A stretch of 64,000 nucleotides of DNA from Gammaproteobacteria bacterium (GCA_029245395.1 JAQWPL010000033.1:219147-283146); one strand, 5' to 3'. Shown: positions 53,767-63,696, counted from the first letter of the stretch. Program-made: numbers and translations. The notes: generated from the sequence alone by a model not told the origin.

Positions 53767-55347
53767 CTAGTGTTCTCTGGTTGCTGTAAAAATAACATCC
53801 GGCCAGCGCTCTATCGTCAGATCAAGATTCACTCTGGTTGGTGCAAGATAGGTCAGGCAATCACCACCATCCAGTGCCAGATTGTCCCCTGCCTTACGTT
53901 TCAATTCTTCCAGTTTTGCATGGTCATCACAGTAGACCCAGCGAGCAGTAAAAACATTAACCGGTTCATAAACGCAATCTACCTTGTACTCATCCTTCAG
54001 ACGATAGGCCACCACTTCAAACTGTAATACTCCCACGGCTCCCACAATCAGGTCATTATTATTAAGGGGCATAAAGACTTGAGTTGAGCCTTCTTCTGAC
54101 AATTGCTTCAGACCTTTTTTAAGTTGTTTCAACTTGAGTGGATCCTTCAGGCGAATGCGTTTGAAAAGCTCCGGAGCAAAATGTGGAATACCGGTATATT
54201 GTATTTCTTCACCAGCAGTAAACGTGTCACCGATTTGAATAGTGCCATGATTATGTAGCCCTACGATATCGCCGGATACTGCATAATGAGCCTGCTCGCG
54301 CTCACCCGCCAGAAAAGTGACCGCATCGCTGATCCGGATTTCCTTACCGATTCTGACATGCTTCATTTTCATGCCCTGCTCATACGCTCCTGAGCAGATA
54401 CGCATGAATGCAACTCGGTCTCGATGGTGAGGATCCATATTGGCTTGTATTTTAAAAATAAAGCCGGAAAAATTTTTGTCTTTGGCATCTACTTCCCTGC
54501 TGGTTGCAATCCGGTTTTGCGGCGCAGGCGCCCATTCCACGAAATCATTGAGCATTTGCTCAACACCAAAATTACCCAGGGCCGTTCCGAAGAACACAGG
54601 TGTTTGTTTACCTTCCAGATAAGACTGGCAGTTAAAATCGTGGCTGGCTCCACGGACAAGCTCAATTTCATCCCGGAAATCATCCACGTAGGAGCCCAGC
54701 AGTTCTGCAGCTTCGTCGCTATCAAGCCCATCGATAGTTTTGACCTCATTCACAGCGTCCGCATGATCATGGTCATAGACGAAAAGAATATCAGTAGAAA
54801 GGTTATAGATGCCCTTGAATTCTTTGCCCATTCCCAACGGCCAGTAAATAGGCGCACATTCAATCTTTAGTATTTGTTCCACTTCATCAAGCAAGTCTAT
54901 TGGATCTCTGACATCCCTATCCATTTTGTTGATGAAAGTTAGTATGGGTGTATCGCGCAGTCGGCATACATCCATGAGTTTGATTGTGCGCTCTTCAACA
55001 CCCTTGGCACCATCTATGACCATGAGCACGGAATCCACTGCTGTCAGCGTTCGGTAGGTGTCTTCAGAAAAATCTTCATGTCCAGGCGTATCCAGCAAGT
55101 TTACGACCCGGTCCCGGTAGGGAAATTGCATAACCGATGACGTTACTGAGATCCCCCTTTCCTGTTCCATGGTCATCCAATCGGATGTCGCCATACGGTC
55201 GGACTTCCTGCCTTTGACTGTCCCGGCTTTCTGGATCAGCTTGCCCCACAGTAACAATTTTTCGGTGATGGTGGTCTTACCGGCATCCGGGTGAGAAATA
55301 ATTGCAAAAGTGCGGCGTCTTGCGACATCCGCTTCAAATTGGCTCAT
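53767..55347 (-). CDS. prfC: Peptide chain release factor 3
   Basis: GTPase that recycles RF1/RF2 from the ribosome. G1 [10 protein letters not shown]3 [12 protein letters not shown] and G4 NKMD are intact, as is the [11 protein letters not shown] switch. Standard length (526) from the ATG at 55347 ([18 protein letters not shown]); a TTG two codons earlier is possible. It stands between the two small membrane protein genes. Confidence 0.95.
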   Translation of the reverse strand: MSQFEADVARRRTFAIISHPDAGKTTITEKLLLWGKLIQKAGTVKGRKSDRMATSDWMTMEQERGISVTSSVMQFPYRDRVVNLLDTPGHEDFSEDTYRTLTAVDSVLMVIDGAKGVEERTIKLMDVCRLRDTPILTFINKMDRDVRDPIDLLDEVEQILKIECAPIYWPLGMGKEFKGIYNLSTDILFVYDHDHADAVNEVKTIDGLDSDEAAELLGSYVDDFRDEIELVRGASHDFNCQSYLEGKQTPVFFGTALGNFGVEQMLNDFVEWAPAPQNRIATSREVDAKDKNFSGFIFKIQANMDPHHRDRVAFMRICSGAYEQGMKMKHVRIGKEIRISDAVTFLAGEREQAHYAVSGDIVGLHNHGTIQIGDTFTAGEEIQYTGIPHFAPELFKRIRLKDPLKLKQLKKGLKQLSEEGSTQVFMPLNNNDLIVGAVGVLQFEVVAYRLKDEYKVDCVYEPVNVFTARWVYCDDHAKLEELKRKAGDNLALDGGDCLTYLAPTRVNLDLTIERWPDVIFTATREH

Positions 55348-55409
55348 AGTCAATTAATTAATAAAAGAGAGTAGCTGTTGTTTCAGGCGTATGTGCCTGA
55401 TCGCGCCAG

Positions 55410-56045
55410 CTAGTGGACGACATCTGACTGAAAAGGCTCTGTTCGAGTGTAGAGAGGATCCAGAACCTGGTGGCGTTTCACCAATAGAACATCATGTGGC
55501 AGGATTTCATCTTCCTGGGTGGAAGATATTCTTTCGATACTTTCCAACATGACACAGACAACATGCTCGTCATCCATATCTACGACAACACCACGCTTAT
55601 AGCCGGTCACTGAATTCAGGGATATCTGGGCACCAACATCGTATTCAAAACTCATTTGAGAGTTATCTGAATTTAGCAGGTAATTGTCACCCGTCTGGGC
55701 AAGCCCAAAACCCGCTGCCGCGACGATATTTACTATTTCAATCGTATCTGGATCGCTAAGATCTACACGGATACTGCCACCTGGGGCATAGGATTTTCCC
55801 GTTGAAGTAGTAGTAATCAATTTCAGAAATAGACTGATGTCATCCTCATTCCACTCCAGGATTTCATCCTCTTCTCCGCTGGTGTAGTCGGCAGTCAGGC
55901 TGACTATATCTGTTTCAATAGTATGTTCGAGGTTTTTATCCCCGGTATTAAAAGGGACAACCATGGTAACTATGCAGAATCCCTCGCCATCATCTTGAGC
56001 ACTGAGGCGCCAGAGGAAAGGAATATTTTCGTTGATTTCGATCAT
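55410..56045 (-). CDS. Hypothetical acidic protein
   Basis: I do not recognise this 211-residue soluble protein. It is strongly acidic, beta-rich, and has no signal peptide, membrane helix or cysteine cluster. A pair of DnaA boxes lies about 110 bp upstream. It is 62 bp upstream of prfC on the same strand, so it may be cotranscribed with it. Confidence 0.6.
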   Translation of the reverse strand: MIEINENIPFLWRLSAQDDGEGFCIVTMVVPFNTGDKNLEHTIETDIVSLTADYTSGEEDEILEWNEDDISLFLKLITTTSTGKSYAPGGSIRVDLSDPDTIEIVNIVAAAGFGLAQTGDNYLLNSDNSQMSFEYDVGAQISLNSVTGYKRGVVVDMDDEHVVCVMLESIERISSTQEDEILPHDVLLVKRHQVLDPLYTRTEPFQSDVVH

Positions 56046-56627
56046 TTAAACTCTCTGGAGAGGTCCTGAGCAAAGCTTGGCCTTATGGTTCATAATTGTA
56101 TCATCAGTTGTTAAAGCCGCGATACTTGACTAGGCAATACAAGCGCAGGGTTTTTTCCACAGAAACTGTGGATAAGTCTTTGGATAAGCGTTCATTAGGG
56201 TGATGAATTGCCCACGATTTACCGAACATAGACAGTTTGTTTGTTTTTTAATCAAATATTTTATCTTTATATATCAATAAGTTATAGTTTTATTTAATTG
56301 AATCTTCATAAAACCCCTATTTTATTAGACTTTCCCGTTATGAAATTCTTTTTGTGCATAAATTCTCGGTGTTTTTTACATTTTTAAAACCACCAAACTT
56401 TTTTACCCTGTAATTAACAGGGTTTTCCGACTTTTTCATGCTCTCAAAAATCAGCTTAATTTTCTTTTTTAAATACTGGTGATTAGATACCCGACTCGCA
56501 CAAGGCAAAGGGTTAATTAAAAGGCACAGGTTGGCTTATTTGGCAATAAACTGTGTCAAAAATGGCCAATACTGTCAGGTTGATTTAGATTGAAGCGATA
56601 TTGAAGCGATAGGCTCTTGAGCGGATA
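56046..56627. other. AT-rich gene-free interval with facing DnaA boxes
   Basis: No credible gene in 582 bp. TTTTCCACA (56153-56161) faces TGTGGATAA (56167-56175), giving the 17-bp palindrome TCCACAG-AAA-CTGTGGA. From about 56220 to 56480 the sequence is very AT-rich, with runs such as TTTATATATCAATAAGTTATA. This resembles origin-type design in miniature, but it is not next to dnaA or other origin genes, so I do not call it an origin. Confidence 0.55.
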
Positions 56628-56933
56628 TCAGGATTGCATGACTCGTTGTACTACCGGGAACATGACTGTAACCATGAGTGCTGCCAACAGAAAATCCCTG
56701 TCGAATCCATGCTCAAGCAACACTTGTTCTGGCTGCATAACGACCATAGACAAAGTAACAAATGCTGCCAACACACCGATACCTCGATTTATAACGAGTG
56801 TGGCGATGAGCATACCACCCATAAGGATCATATACGTTTCTGCTTGCATGCCAAATCGTTGAAACACTTCAGAAGCAAGGGACACACCCAATGTTGCACC
56901 AAGCAAAAGACCAATCAATACAGTTTTAATCAT
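56628..56933 (-). CDS. Small membrane protein B, paralogue of the protein at 53311-53619
   Basis: A 101-residue protein with three hydrophobic segments, QRFGMQAETYMILMGGMLIATLVINRG in the first half and FPVVQRV near the end. It aligns gap-free with protein A downstream of pilU. The ATG at 56933, with GGGGG upstream, gives equal lengths; the frame is open to 56993 but those residues (Cys/Gly/His rich) do not resemble an N-terminus. It follows the GAF-PilB gene on the same strand, repeating the pilU-protein A arrangement. Confidence 0.7.
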   Translation of the reverse strand: MIKTVLIGLLLGATLGVSLASEVFQRFGMQAETYMILMGGMLIATLVINRGIGVLAAFVTLSMVVMQPEQVLLEHGFDRDFLLAALMVTVMFPVVQRVMQS

Positions 56934-57144
56934 GGAACACCCCCATGTATGGGCTAGGGCTCCAGATTCCTCCTGATTACAACTGATGTCCACGTTCCTC
57001 TATGCCAGATCGTGATGTGGATTCGATCAAGCGGGAAGAAATGTGAACCAGCTAACGATTTTTGAAAATTGTCTTAACTCCATAATGCAAAACAACTTAC
57101 CTGGCTGTTTAATGCTTTACATGTATTAGGGGAACTCTTAAGAC

Positions 57145-57168
57145 GGATAGGGGGATAGGGGGATGGGT
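57145..57168. repeat. Three tandem 8-bp repeats
   Basis: GGATAGGG twice, then GGATGGGT, 9 bp after the stop of the GAF-PilB gene (minus strand). Read on that strand it is C-rich. No function apparent. Confidence 0.7.
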
Positions 57169-57176
57169 ACTACACT

Positions 57177-59513
57177 CTATTGAGATACTACTCTCAGAAG
57201 TTGCTCGTAATCAGTAAGACCCTGAAAAATTTTGTGTATGCCATCTTGCTTCAGAGTCCGCATACCGTCTTTGATCGCTTGTGCTGTTAGGTCTGTGAGG
57301 TCAGCCTTCTTGTAAATCATGGATTGAAGCTCATGGGTACCTACAAGTAACTCATGTACGCCAGTACGGCCCCTGTAACCAGAATCACCGCAGGCTTCAC
57401 AACCTACAGCCCGACACAATTCAATTTCGTCCTTTTTCATATCAAGAGTCTTGAAATCTTCTGTGCCGTACTGCTCGATAAGATGCGTTATTTCCTTTTC
57501 TTCAGGTTTATAGGATTCTTTGCACTTGCCGCACAACGTTCTCATCAGACGCTGAGCCAATACGCCAAGCAGTGCATCAGAGAAGTTCACCGGATCCAGA
57601 CCCAGGTCCAGCAAACGAGTAATAGTCTCTGGAGCCGAGTTGGTATGCAAGGTTGATAATACAAGGTGACCCGTGAGCGAGGCTTCGATACCAATTGAGG
57701 CGGTTTCATGGTCACGCATTTCACCAATGAGAATGATATCGGGGTCAGCACGCAGGAAGGCACGCATTGCCGAAGCAAAGGTGAAGCCTATTTTCGTTTG
57801 CATCTGTACTTGCTGTAGTCCGGGCTGGGTTATTTCCACCGGATCTTCTGCCGTCCAGATTTTTCTGTCTGGCGTGTTCAGGTGACCGAGTACAGCATGC
57901 AGAGTAGTTGTTTTACCGGAACCTGTTGGTCCCACCACCAAAATCAATCCGTGGGGGTGTTTGGAAATCTCCATCAAGCTCTCCATGTTCGCAGGAGCCA
58001 GATTGAGTTTTTCAAGCGGCATTGCAGAGCCTGCAGCAAGCAGACGCAGAACTGCGCTTTCCCCGTTCACTGTTGGTACTGTCGCAACACGAAGCTCAAG
58101 CGCTTGACCGCGGATTTTCAGTTTACATTTACCATCCTGGGGCAGGCGGCGTTCAGAAATATCCAGGCGGGACATGACCTTGATACGGGCAATTAGTGCA
58201 CCAGTATGCTCCGGCGGGACTTTCAGGATTTCAGCACACACACCGTCAACCCTGACCCGAACAATGCCAGGGCTTTTATCTTTACCTGGCTCAATATGAA
58301 TATCCGAACCGCCAAGGCGTTCCGCTTGAACAATGATCCGGTTAACCAATTGAATGATGCCTGAGGCAGCAGCAGCATTCTCAGAATCGTCTGAATCATC
58401 CTCAGTTTCTTCAAGCTCGACTCCGCCCTCTTCCTGAAGGTTTTTGAAGACTTCATCAAAGCCCTCTTCTTCGGCATCCTCTTCCTGGCCGCCACTCAGG
58501 AATTTCAGAATATCTTCCGGAAGACCGACTCTGAACACATAATTCTTGGCATTAAGAATGCCCTGGATTTCCATAATTTTCTGGAAATTACTTGGATCAC
58601 TAATAAGGATAGTGACTTCTTCTTTAGTGCCCGACACAGGTACCCAAAGATTGTTTCTCAGATAGCTGGCTCCAAGGTTTTCCATCATGTCTTCAGGCAG
58701 TTCGATACTGGAGTCATATCCCATGTAGGGTACGCGGTAATAAAGTTCCAGCGATTTACCGATATCCTGGGGCTCTATCTTGTAATCCTCCATAAGCATC
58801 TTGGTAATGGTACCCCCATAGAGGGCAGCCCCTTTTTCAACTTCATCCAAATCTTTGGCGCTGAGCTTGCCCTGTTGAATAAGGTAATCATAGGGTCCCT
58901 GGGTACTCTGGAATTCAGAGCGGAACTGTTTGGCCAGCATTTGAGCCAGCATCTGGGCATGCTTGAGATCGGCAGAAGTAAAGATCGGATCATCCTTGAA
59001 CCGGATAAATTGTACGACACCAAGGAGAATATCGTCCTTGATTGGGACGACGATCATTGATTTAAAAAACAGATCCTGGGATTCACTGAAACTTTTGTCC
59101 CATTGCAGTCGAGCATGAATTTCGCTCAATTTATCAGAATCGTACACATCTTCGACAAGCAATGAACGCTGACTAAGTGCAACATAACCTGCAAGAGAAG
59201 TTGGTGTGAAAGGTACCCGGATTTCAATCTTGTCCGCATCGTTGTGAGGACGGATATCACCTATAAAACTGGCAGCTATTTCTTTGCCGTTATCCACACT
59301 TTGAAAAATGGTGAAAATTTTACAGCCCATCATTTCCAGGATGGATCCTTCCACCTCCTTCATGGCTTTCGTGAGATTTTTTGAAAATTTCAGCTGCTTG
59401 TAAAGACCCGCCAGCAGTTTGACGAAATCATATTCGGCCATGCCAGAAGCTGCTACCGGCTCTTCTTCAACAAGCTCGACTGTTACTTCTTCTGTTGAGG
59501 TATCTTCTACCAC
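57177..59513 (-). CDS. PilB/GspE-type ATPase with N-terminal GAF domain
   Basis: Assembly ATPase of the type II secretion/type IV pilus family fused to a sensor-like GAF domain. Order: acidic start, GAF fold (about 45-200), GspE N-terminal domain (about 205-335), acidic linker (342-380), ATPase core with GSDIHIEPG (402), Walker A GPTGSGKTTT (528-537), Walker B RADPDIILIGEMRD, and a four-Cys zinc-type site (LCGKCK ... CEAC). At 778 residues it is about 200 longer than PilB because of the GAF part. No pilC or pilD is present. It may be a ligand-controlled accessory ATPase. Confidence 0.9.
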   Translation of the reverse strand: MVEDTSTEEVTVELVEEEPVAASGMAEYDFVKLLAGLYKQLKFSKNLTKAMKEVEGSILEMMGCKIFTIFQSVDNGKEIAASFIGDIRPHNDADKIEIRVPFTPTSLAGYVALSQRSLLVEDVYDSDKLSEIHARLQWDKSFSESQDLFFKSMIVVPIKDDILLGVVQFIRFKDDPIFTSADLKHAQMLAQMLAKQFRSEFQSTQGPYDYLIQQGKLSAKDLDEVEKGAALYGGTITKMLMEDYKIEPQDIGKSLELYYRVPYMGYDSSIELPEDMMENLGASYLRNNLWVPVSGTKEEVTILISDPSNFQKIMEIQGILNAKNYVFRVGLPEDILKFLSGGQEEDAEEEGFDEVFKNLQEEGGVELEETEDDSDDSENAAAASGIIQLVNRIIVQAERLGGSDIHIEPGKDKSPGIVRVRVDGVCAEILKVPPEHTGALIARIKVMSRLDISERRLPQDGKCKLKIRGQALELRVATVPTVNGESAVLRLLAAGSAMPLEKLNLAPANMESLMEISKHPHGLILVVGPTGSGKTTTLHAVLGHLNTPDRKIWTAEDPVEITQPGLQQVQMQTKIGFTFASAMRAFLRADPDIILIGEMRDHETASIGIEASLTGHLVLSTLHTNSAPETITRLLDLGLDPVNFSDALLGVLAQRLMRTLCGKCKESYKPEEKEITHLIEQYGTEDFKTLDMKKDEIELCRAVGCEACGDSGYRGRTGVHELLVGTHELQSMIYKKADLTDLTAQAIKDGMRTLKQDGIHKIFQGLTDYEQLLRVVSQ

Positions 59514-59782
59514 GTTGATTCCCGTTCCTTTATTTCGCTGTTTTTATTTCTATTGTTTACAGAGTCTTTCTGAGACTTACTTGATCCCACTAGAGCACTG
59601 ATTGTGTCAAAAAATGCTCATCATTGTAGAAAGTGTATCTTAATGATAATTCTCTTTAATTTCCCCTGTTAAGGGGCTGAGCAGTCAATACTTTATGTTA
59701 GAATCTGTCTAGTATCCATAATATTCACATAAATTAACATAGATTGGCCAGGATTCACGTCATTCAGACTCTGCCCCGCCTA

Positions 59783-60646
59783 ATGAAAACACTCCTGTTT
59801 ACCAGTGTTTTACTGGCTTCATCAGGTATTTTAGGAGATACCTACCCAAGCCTTAATCAAGACCAGATCCAGTGGCTGGGTGAGCAAATCTATAATAATG
59901 AATGCAATAGCCAGCCAGCCTGTCTGACAGCCTGGAATGAAGGCGAAGACTTCCCTTCAATGGGCATTGGTCATTTCATCTGGTATCAGGAAAACCAGCA
60001 GGAAATATTCACCGAAAGTTTCCCTGATCTTATCCGTTTTATGCAGCAATCGGATGTTCAGATACCTGACTGGCTTACCGCAACAAATCTGGAAGCACCC
60101 TGGCGGGATCGGGTGGAGTTTCTCGCTGATCAGGACAGTGAGCAGTTGAAAATGCTGCGTGATTTTCTGGTCACACATACCAGGGAACAAACGGCTTTCA
60201 TTATCGACAAGTTTGAACTCTCTCTTGCATCCATACTTGATTCAGTTACCCCTGTTGAAACAGCGTTGGATAAACAACAAAAGCTTAAACCTGCACAGGA
60301 CCACATTGAGGAAAATTTTTATAAAGTAGCCAACAGTCATGAGCCCTATGGACTGTATGCCCTGATTGACTATGTAAACTTTAAAGGCATTGGGGTCTCC
60401 TCGCTTGAGACATATAATGGTCAGGGCTGGGGACTGAAACAGGTTCTGCTGGAAATGGATGAATTAAAGGAAATGCCAGAATCACTGCAAGCCTTTACAG
60501 AGGCTGCCAGTAGAGTGTTGGCCAGACGCGTTGAGAATGCACCAGCAGAGAGAAATGAAAGCCGTTGGCTAACAGGCTGGAACAATCGACTGGAAACTTA
60601 TTTATCACCCGCATCAGTGTATTCTGACTCTGAAAATGCCTTATAA
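59783..60646 (+). CDS. Conserved exported protein upstream of hisC
   Basis: A 287-residue protein with a signal peptide (MKTLLFTSVLLASSGILG), no membrane helices beyond it, and a distinctive NECNSQPACLTAWNEGEDFPSMGIGHFIWY. The GIGHF segment after a Trp-Asn-Glu-Gly recalls the active-site strand of lysozyme-like folds, but this is a weak hint and I do not name an activity. The TTG at 59744 is also open. hisC follows 11 nt downstream, likely cotranscribed. Confidence 0.65.
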   Translation: MKTLLFTSVLLASSGILGDTYPSLNQDQIQWLGEQIYNNECNSQPACLTAWNEGEDFPSMGIGHFIWYQENQQEIFTESFPDLIRFMQQSDVQIPDWLTATNLEAPWRDRVEFLADQDSEQLKMLRDFLVTHTREQTAFIIDKFELSLASILDSVTPVETALDKQQKLKPAQDHIEENFYKVANSHEPYGLYALIDYVNFKGIGVSSLETYNGQGWGLKQVLLEMDELKEMPESLQAFTEAASRVLARRVENAPAERNESRWLTGWNNRLETYLSPASVYSDSENAL

Positions 60647-60657
60647 CTGAATTAAGC

Positions 60658-61725
60658 ATGGCTTACGAACGAAACAATATTGCAGCGATGATGGGTTATG
60701 TGCCTGGCGAGCAGATTGATGCGCCGGACATTCTAAAACTCAACACCAATGAGAACCCCTATCCGCCGAGTCCATCTGTCACTCAGGCCCTCACCGCTTT
60801 TAACGCTGAAAGACTGCGCCAATATCCACCCCCCACTGCCAGGAACCTGCAAGATTCCATCGCCAGTAAACATGAACTAGATGCCGGTAACGTGATGGTG
60901 ACCAATGGTGGGGATGAGTTGTTACGGATGGCAATCGCCACGTTTGTGGAAACATCCGAGACTATTGCCGTAGCCCGGCCTACCTACACTCTCTATCAGG
61001 TTCTTGCCGATGCACATGGTTGCAGTATGACTTCGTTTGAGCTCGATAGTGACTGGGGGTTGCCAGAAAATTACGGCATGCTGCTCAATGAAGCCGGTGC
61101 AAAGCTAAGTTTCCTGGTAAATCCACATGCTCCTTCAGGCACGTTAACTCCCATACAGGATATCTCTGCTCTGGCTGACACCTTTGACGGCGTTCTGTTA
61201 CTGGATGAAGCCTATATTGATTTTGTCGATCCAGATATTGCCTATCAATCAGAACAACTAATCAAGGATCATGACAACATTTTGATTCTGCGTACCTTTA
61301 GCAAAGGTTATTCCCTGGCGGGGTTGCGTATGGCCTATGGTCTTGGCAGTGAGTCACTCATAGGGCCACTGATGAAAACCAAAGATAGCTACAACACAGA
61401 CTTGATATCCCAAACCCTGGCACAAGCTGCTCTGGAAGATCAGGATTATGCCCGTGACACCTGGAGCAAGGTCAGGCAGGAGCGACAGTTGGTCACTGCC
61501 AACCTGAAGCAGGCTGGTTATAACGTGACCGACAGCCAAAGCAATTTTATCCTGGCAACTGTTCCTGAAAACAAATCAGCTGAAGACATTTACCAAAAGC
61601 TGAAAGCCAAAGATATCCTGGTACGCTATTTCAACAATGAAAAAAGACTTGAAGACAAGCTCCGCCTTACCATTGGAACACCAAAAGAGAACCGCCGGCT
61701 TCTGAATGCCCTTTCGACCCTTTAA
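60658..61725 (+). CDS. hisC: Histidinol-phosphate aminotransferase
   Basis: PLP class I/II aminotransferase of histidine synthesis. Features: LNTNENPYPPSPSV, the substrate loop FLVNPHAPSGTL, cofactor aspartate in LLDEAYIDF and the Schiff-base lysine in LRTFSKGYSLAGLRMAYG. The length of 355 is standard. It is the second hisC-like type common in Pseudomonas, outside the his operon. Confidence 0.93.
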   Translation: MAYERNNIAAMMGYVPGEQIDAPDILKLNTNENPYPPSPSVTQALTAFNAERLRQYPPPTARNLQDSIASKHELDAGNVMVTNGGDELLRMAIATFVETSETIAVARPTYTLYQVLADAHGCSMTSFELDSDWGLPENYGMLLNEAGAKLSFLVNPHAPSGTLTPIQDISALADTFDGVLLLDEAYIDFVDPDIAYQSEQLIKDHDNILILRTFSKGYSLAGLRMAYGLGSESLIGPLMKTKDSYNTDLISQTLAQAALEDQDYARDTWSKVRQERQLVTANLKQAGYNVTDSQSNFILATVPENKSAEDIYQKLKAKDILVRYFNNEKRLEDKLRLTIGTPKENRRLLNALSTL

Positions 61726-61745
61726 TCACGCTTAAAAATTCTGAA

Positions 61746-62048
61746 ATGGCCAGAAAAATGAACAAGAAAACCAGAAACGTCCTCTCAGGCGTTCTGGTTA
61801 GTATTGCATCCCTGTTTGCCGTCATTAATTTTGCTGAGCTTCCTGCCGGCGAAGTGCGTAACTTTATATTTTCCACTGCTCTTTTTTTTCTGGGCATTGT
61901 CTTTCTTGCTCTGGTGACAGTGAGTTTAATCAAGTTACCGGGCATTTTAAGAAATAGTTTAAATAGGAAAAAAGACCAAAGTGCCTCCATTGCAGATCCC
62001 GATTATGAAAAACCTCAGGCTAAGTCTGACAATGAAGCAAAGGAGTAA
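61746..62048 (+). CDS. Small two-helix membrane protein
   Basis: A 100-residue protein not recognised as a family. Basic start (MARKMNKKTRN), two membrane helices (VLVSIASLFAVINF and FIFSTALFFLGIVFLALVTVSLI), then a charged tail (KKDQSASIADPDYEKP). It lies 20 nt after hisC and its end overlaps rimI by 34 bp, tail to tail. Confidence 0.6.
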   Translation: MARKMNKKTRNVLSGVLVSIASLFAVINFAELPAGEVRNFIFSTALFFLGIVFLALVTVSLIKLPGILRNSLNRKKDQSASIADPDYEKPQAKSDNEAKE

Positions 62049-62488
62049 ACCAGACCGTCTTCCCGGCCCACAAGAGATGGATAATAATCCCGCCTGATCG
62101 AAATTTGTTCAAAGCCCAGGCTTTCATATAGGTGAATTGCAAATAAATTCGAGGCCCGCACTTCCAGAAAAAATGTATTCATTTTTTCACTACGTGCTTT
62201 TTGCAGTAAAAATTCCAGCAGTTTTCTGCCAACCCCTTTATTCTGAAAGGCAGGACGAACACACACATTCAATAGCATACTTTCATCTAGTGCCGTGGAC
62301 ACAACCGCAAAACCCACCAGCATTTCCCTTTTCTCAAATTCCTTACAGACGACCCAGCAATCATGTCCGGCATTAAATCCATCCAGAAATTGCAACAAGG
62401 TCCATGGGTAAGATTGGCAGCCGTTTTCAATTTTCATGACTACAGGTAAATCTGCTTTAGTCATTTTCCTGAATCGGAGTTTTGACAT
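62015..62488 (-). CDS. rimI: Ribosomal protein bS18-alanine N-acetyltransferase RimI
   Basis: GNAT acetyltransferase with the acetyl-CoA motif V-RPAFQNKGVGRKLLEFLL and the C-terminal LYESLGFEQISIRRDYYP typical of RimI, which acetylates the alanine N-terminus of S18. The ATG at 62488 (MSKLRFRKM) is preferred; a GTG three codons upstream is open. It lies 22 bp after the HolD-like gene, as in E. coli holD-rimI. Confidence 0.9.
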   Translation of the reverse strand: MSKLRFRKMTKADLPVVMKIENGCQSYPWTLLQFLDGFNAGHDCWVVCKEFEKREMLVGFAVVSTALDESMLLNVCVRPAFQNKGVGRKLLEFLLQKARSEKMNTFFLEVRASNLFAIHLYESLGFEQISIRRDYYPSLVGREDGLVYSFASLSDLA

Positions 62489-62509
62489 GGCATTCACTGG
62501 CTTATCGAT

Positions 62510-63337
62510 TCAGGTTTTCAGCTTTCTGATAACCTGCCACAACTCTTTCTTCAATACAGGACGTTGCAGCAATTCATCCAGACTACGTGTGTAGTAGGTT
62601 TGCCAGTCTTGGTCTTCAATGTTCACCAAAGCTTGCTCATCATCATTTTCAGCCGCAAACATTTCAGTGATGGTCTGTTCTCCCATGACCAGTAAATTAC
62701 AGAATTGCCAGTCTGCCAGTTTTTGCTGTAAATAAGCCATTAGAGCTGAAACGGCAGCATTTTTGCTGTTATCCACCTGTTGTCCCTGCACCATAGGCCA
62801 GTGAAAGGGTTTTTCTTCTACTAACAGATTTTCATGGGAAATCCCTCCAATCTTTAGCAGGTTTTGCAGAAGATTCAGGTGCCGTGCTGGCAATTGTCTG
62901 GGCCCAAGATGGGGCATGGCATTGAGGATAGAGAGGGTTTCGTTTACACGAATACACACCAATTGCAGACGATACTCCTCATTAGGTTTATTAACCCCTG
63001 GACTGCCTGTGCTTTCTATTTCGATATCAGACTTATCTCCCTCATTTGCCGTTGAGTTATCGGATGCTGATCTGACCAGAGAAGCCGGGGTTGGAATTTC
63101 GTGAATGGCAGGTCTGCCTGGCGCCTGCTTTACTGAAAGGTCTTCAGGTACCTTTTCTACCTTTCCTACATTGCCCTTAATGCCCGCATTCGATTCTTGC
63201 TGTGTGACTTCAGTCCATGATTGCGGCCATTCCACCAGATCTGATTCAGGCGCACCAGGCAGTTTCAGGCGGGGGTAATAACTGGTAATACCCAATACCT
63301 GTAAATATTCCTGTCTCAAGTCTTCCGGTAGAGGCAA
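62510..63337 (-). CDS. Probable DNA polymerase III psi (HolD)-like protein
   Basis: A 275-residue protein. The first 30 residues, YLQVLGITSYYPRLKLPGAPES, resemble the N-terminus of E. coli HolD (LGIT-x2-x2-R-x2-PGA), the segment that reaches the clamp loader. The middle (about 40-125) is a low-complexity linker. The C-terminal part (about 130-275) is an alpha/beta domain I cannot name. It starts at a TTG preceded by AAGGA, since an in-frame stop lies just upstream. Position just before rimI supports HolD. Confidence 0.6.
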   Translation of the reverse strand: MPLPEDLRQEYLQVLGITSYYPRLKLPGAPESDLVEWPQSWTEVTQQESNAGIKGNVGKVEKVPEDLSVKQAPGRPAIHEIPTPASLVRSASDNSTANEGDKSDIEIESTGSPGVNKPNEEYRLQLVCIRVNETLSILNAMPHLGPRQLPARHLNLLQNLLKIGGISHENLLVEEKPFHWPMVQGQQVDNSKNAAVSALMAYLQQKLADWQFCNLLVMGEQTITEMFAAENDDEQALVNIEDQDWQTYYTRSLDELLQRPVLKKELWQVIRKLKT

Positions 63338-63690
63338 AACATCATCCTTTGATCAATATCACTTCACTTCAATTTTACCTTTCAAGTCATGCATTGCAAT
63401 GAAAGAACTCCATTGAGACCACAAAAGCAAATAGTGATGCAAGTCACATCTTGAAACCCCGTTGTCAACCAACTGCAGAACACCGCGTTTTAGAGAGTGA
63501 ACTGAATATTCCGGCCGGTATTAAAAAGAGGCCGTTAAAATTCAATGTATAAAAGACATTATCTGCTTTCTAGTTCAAATTGAGTCATTACTGTAAATCC
63601 TTAAATTTTCGGATTATTTCTAGAATTCAATCCCCATCATAGCTTGAATTGCAAAGGGGCCTACTTTATTCTTCCGGACTTATAAGAGAA
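63338..63690. other. Divergent interval between HolD-like and DUF1592-type genes
   Basis: Holds a CRP-like site (63433-63448) and AT-rich DNA. I found no further gene and no certain promoter hexamers. Confidence 0.4.
63433..63448. promoter_or_regulatory. CRP/Vfr-like site
   Basis: AGTGATGCAAGTCACA fits TGTGA-N6-TCACA with one mismatch. It lies 96 bp upstream of the HolD-like gene and about 250 bp from the right-hand gene. Confidence 0.5.
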
Positions 63691-63696
63691 ATGTTC

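Noticed and set aside
56046..56627. Chromosomal origin of replication
   Set aside because: Only two good DnaA boxes and no dnaA, gidA, rpmH or parAB nearby.
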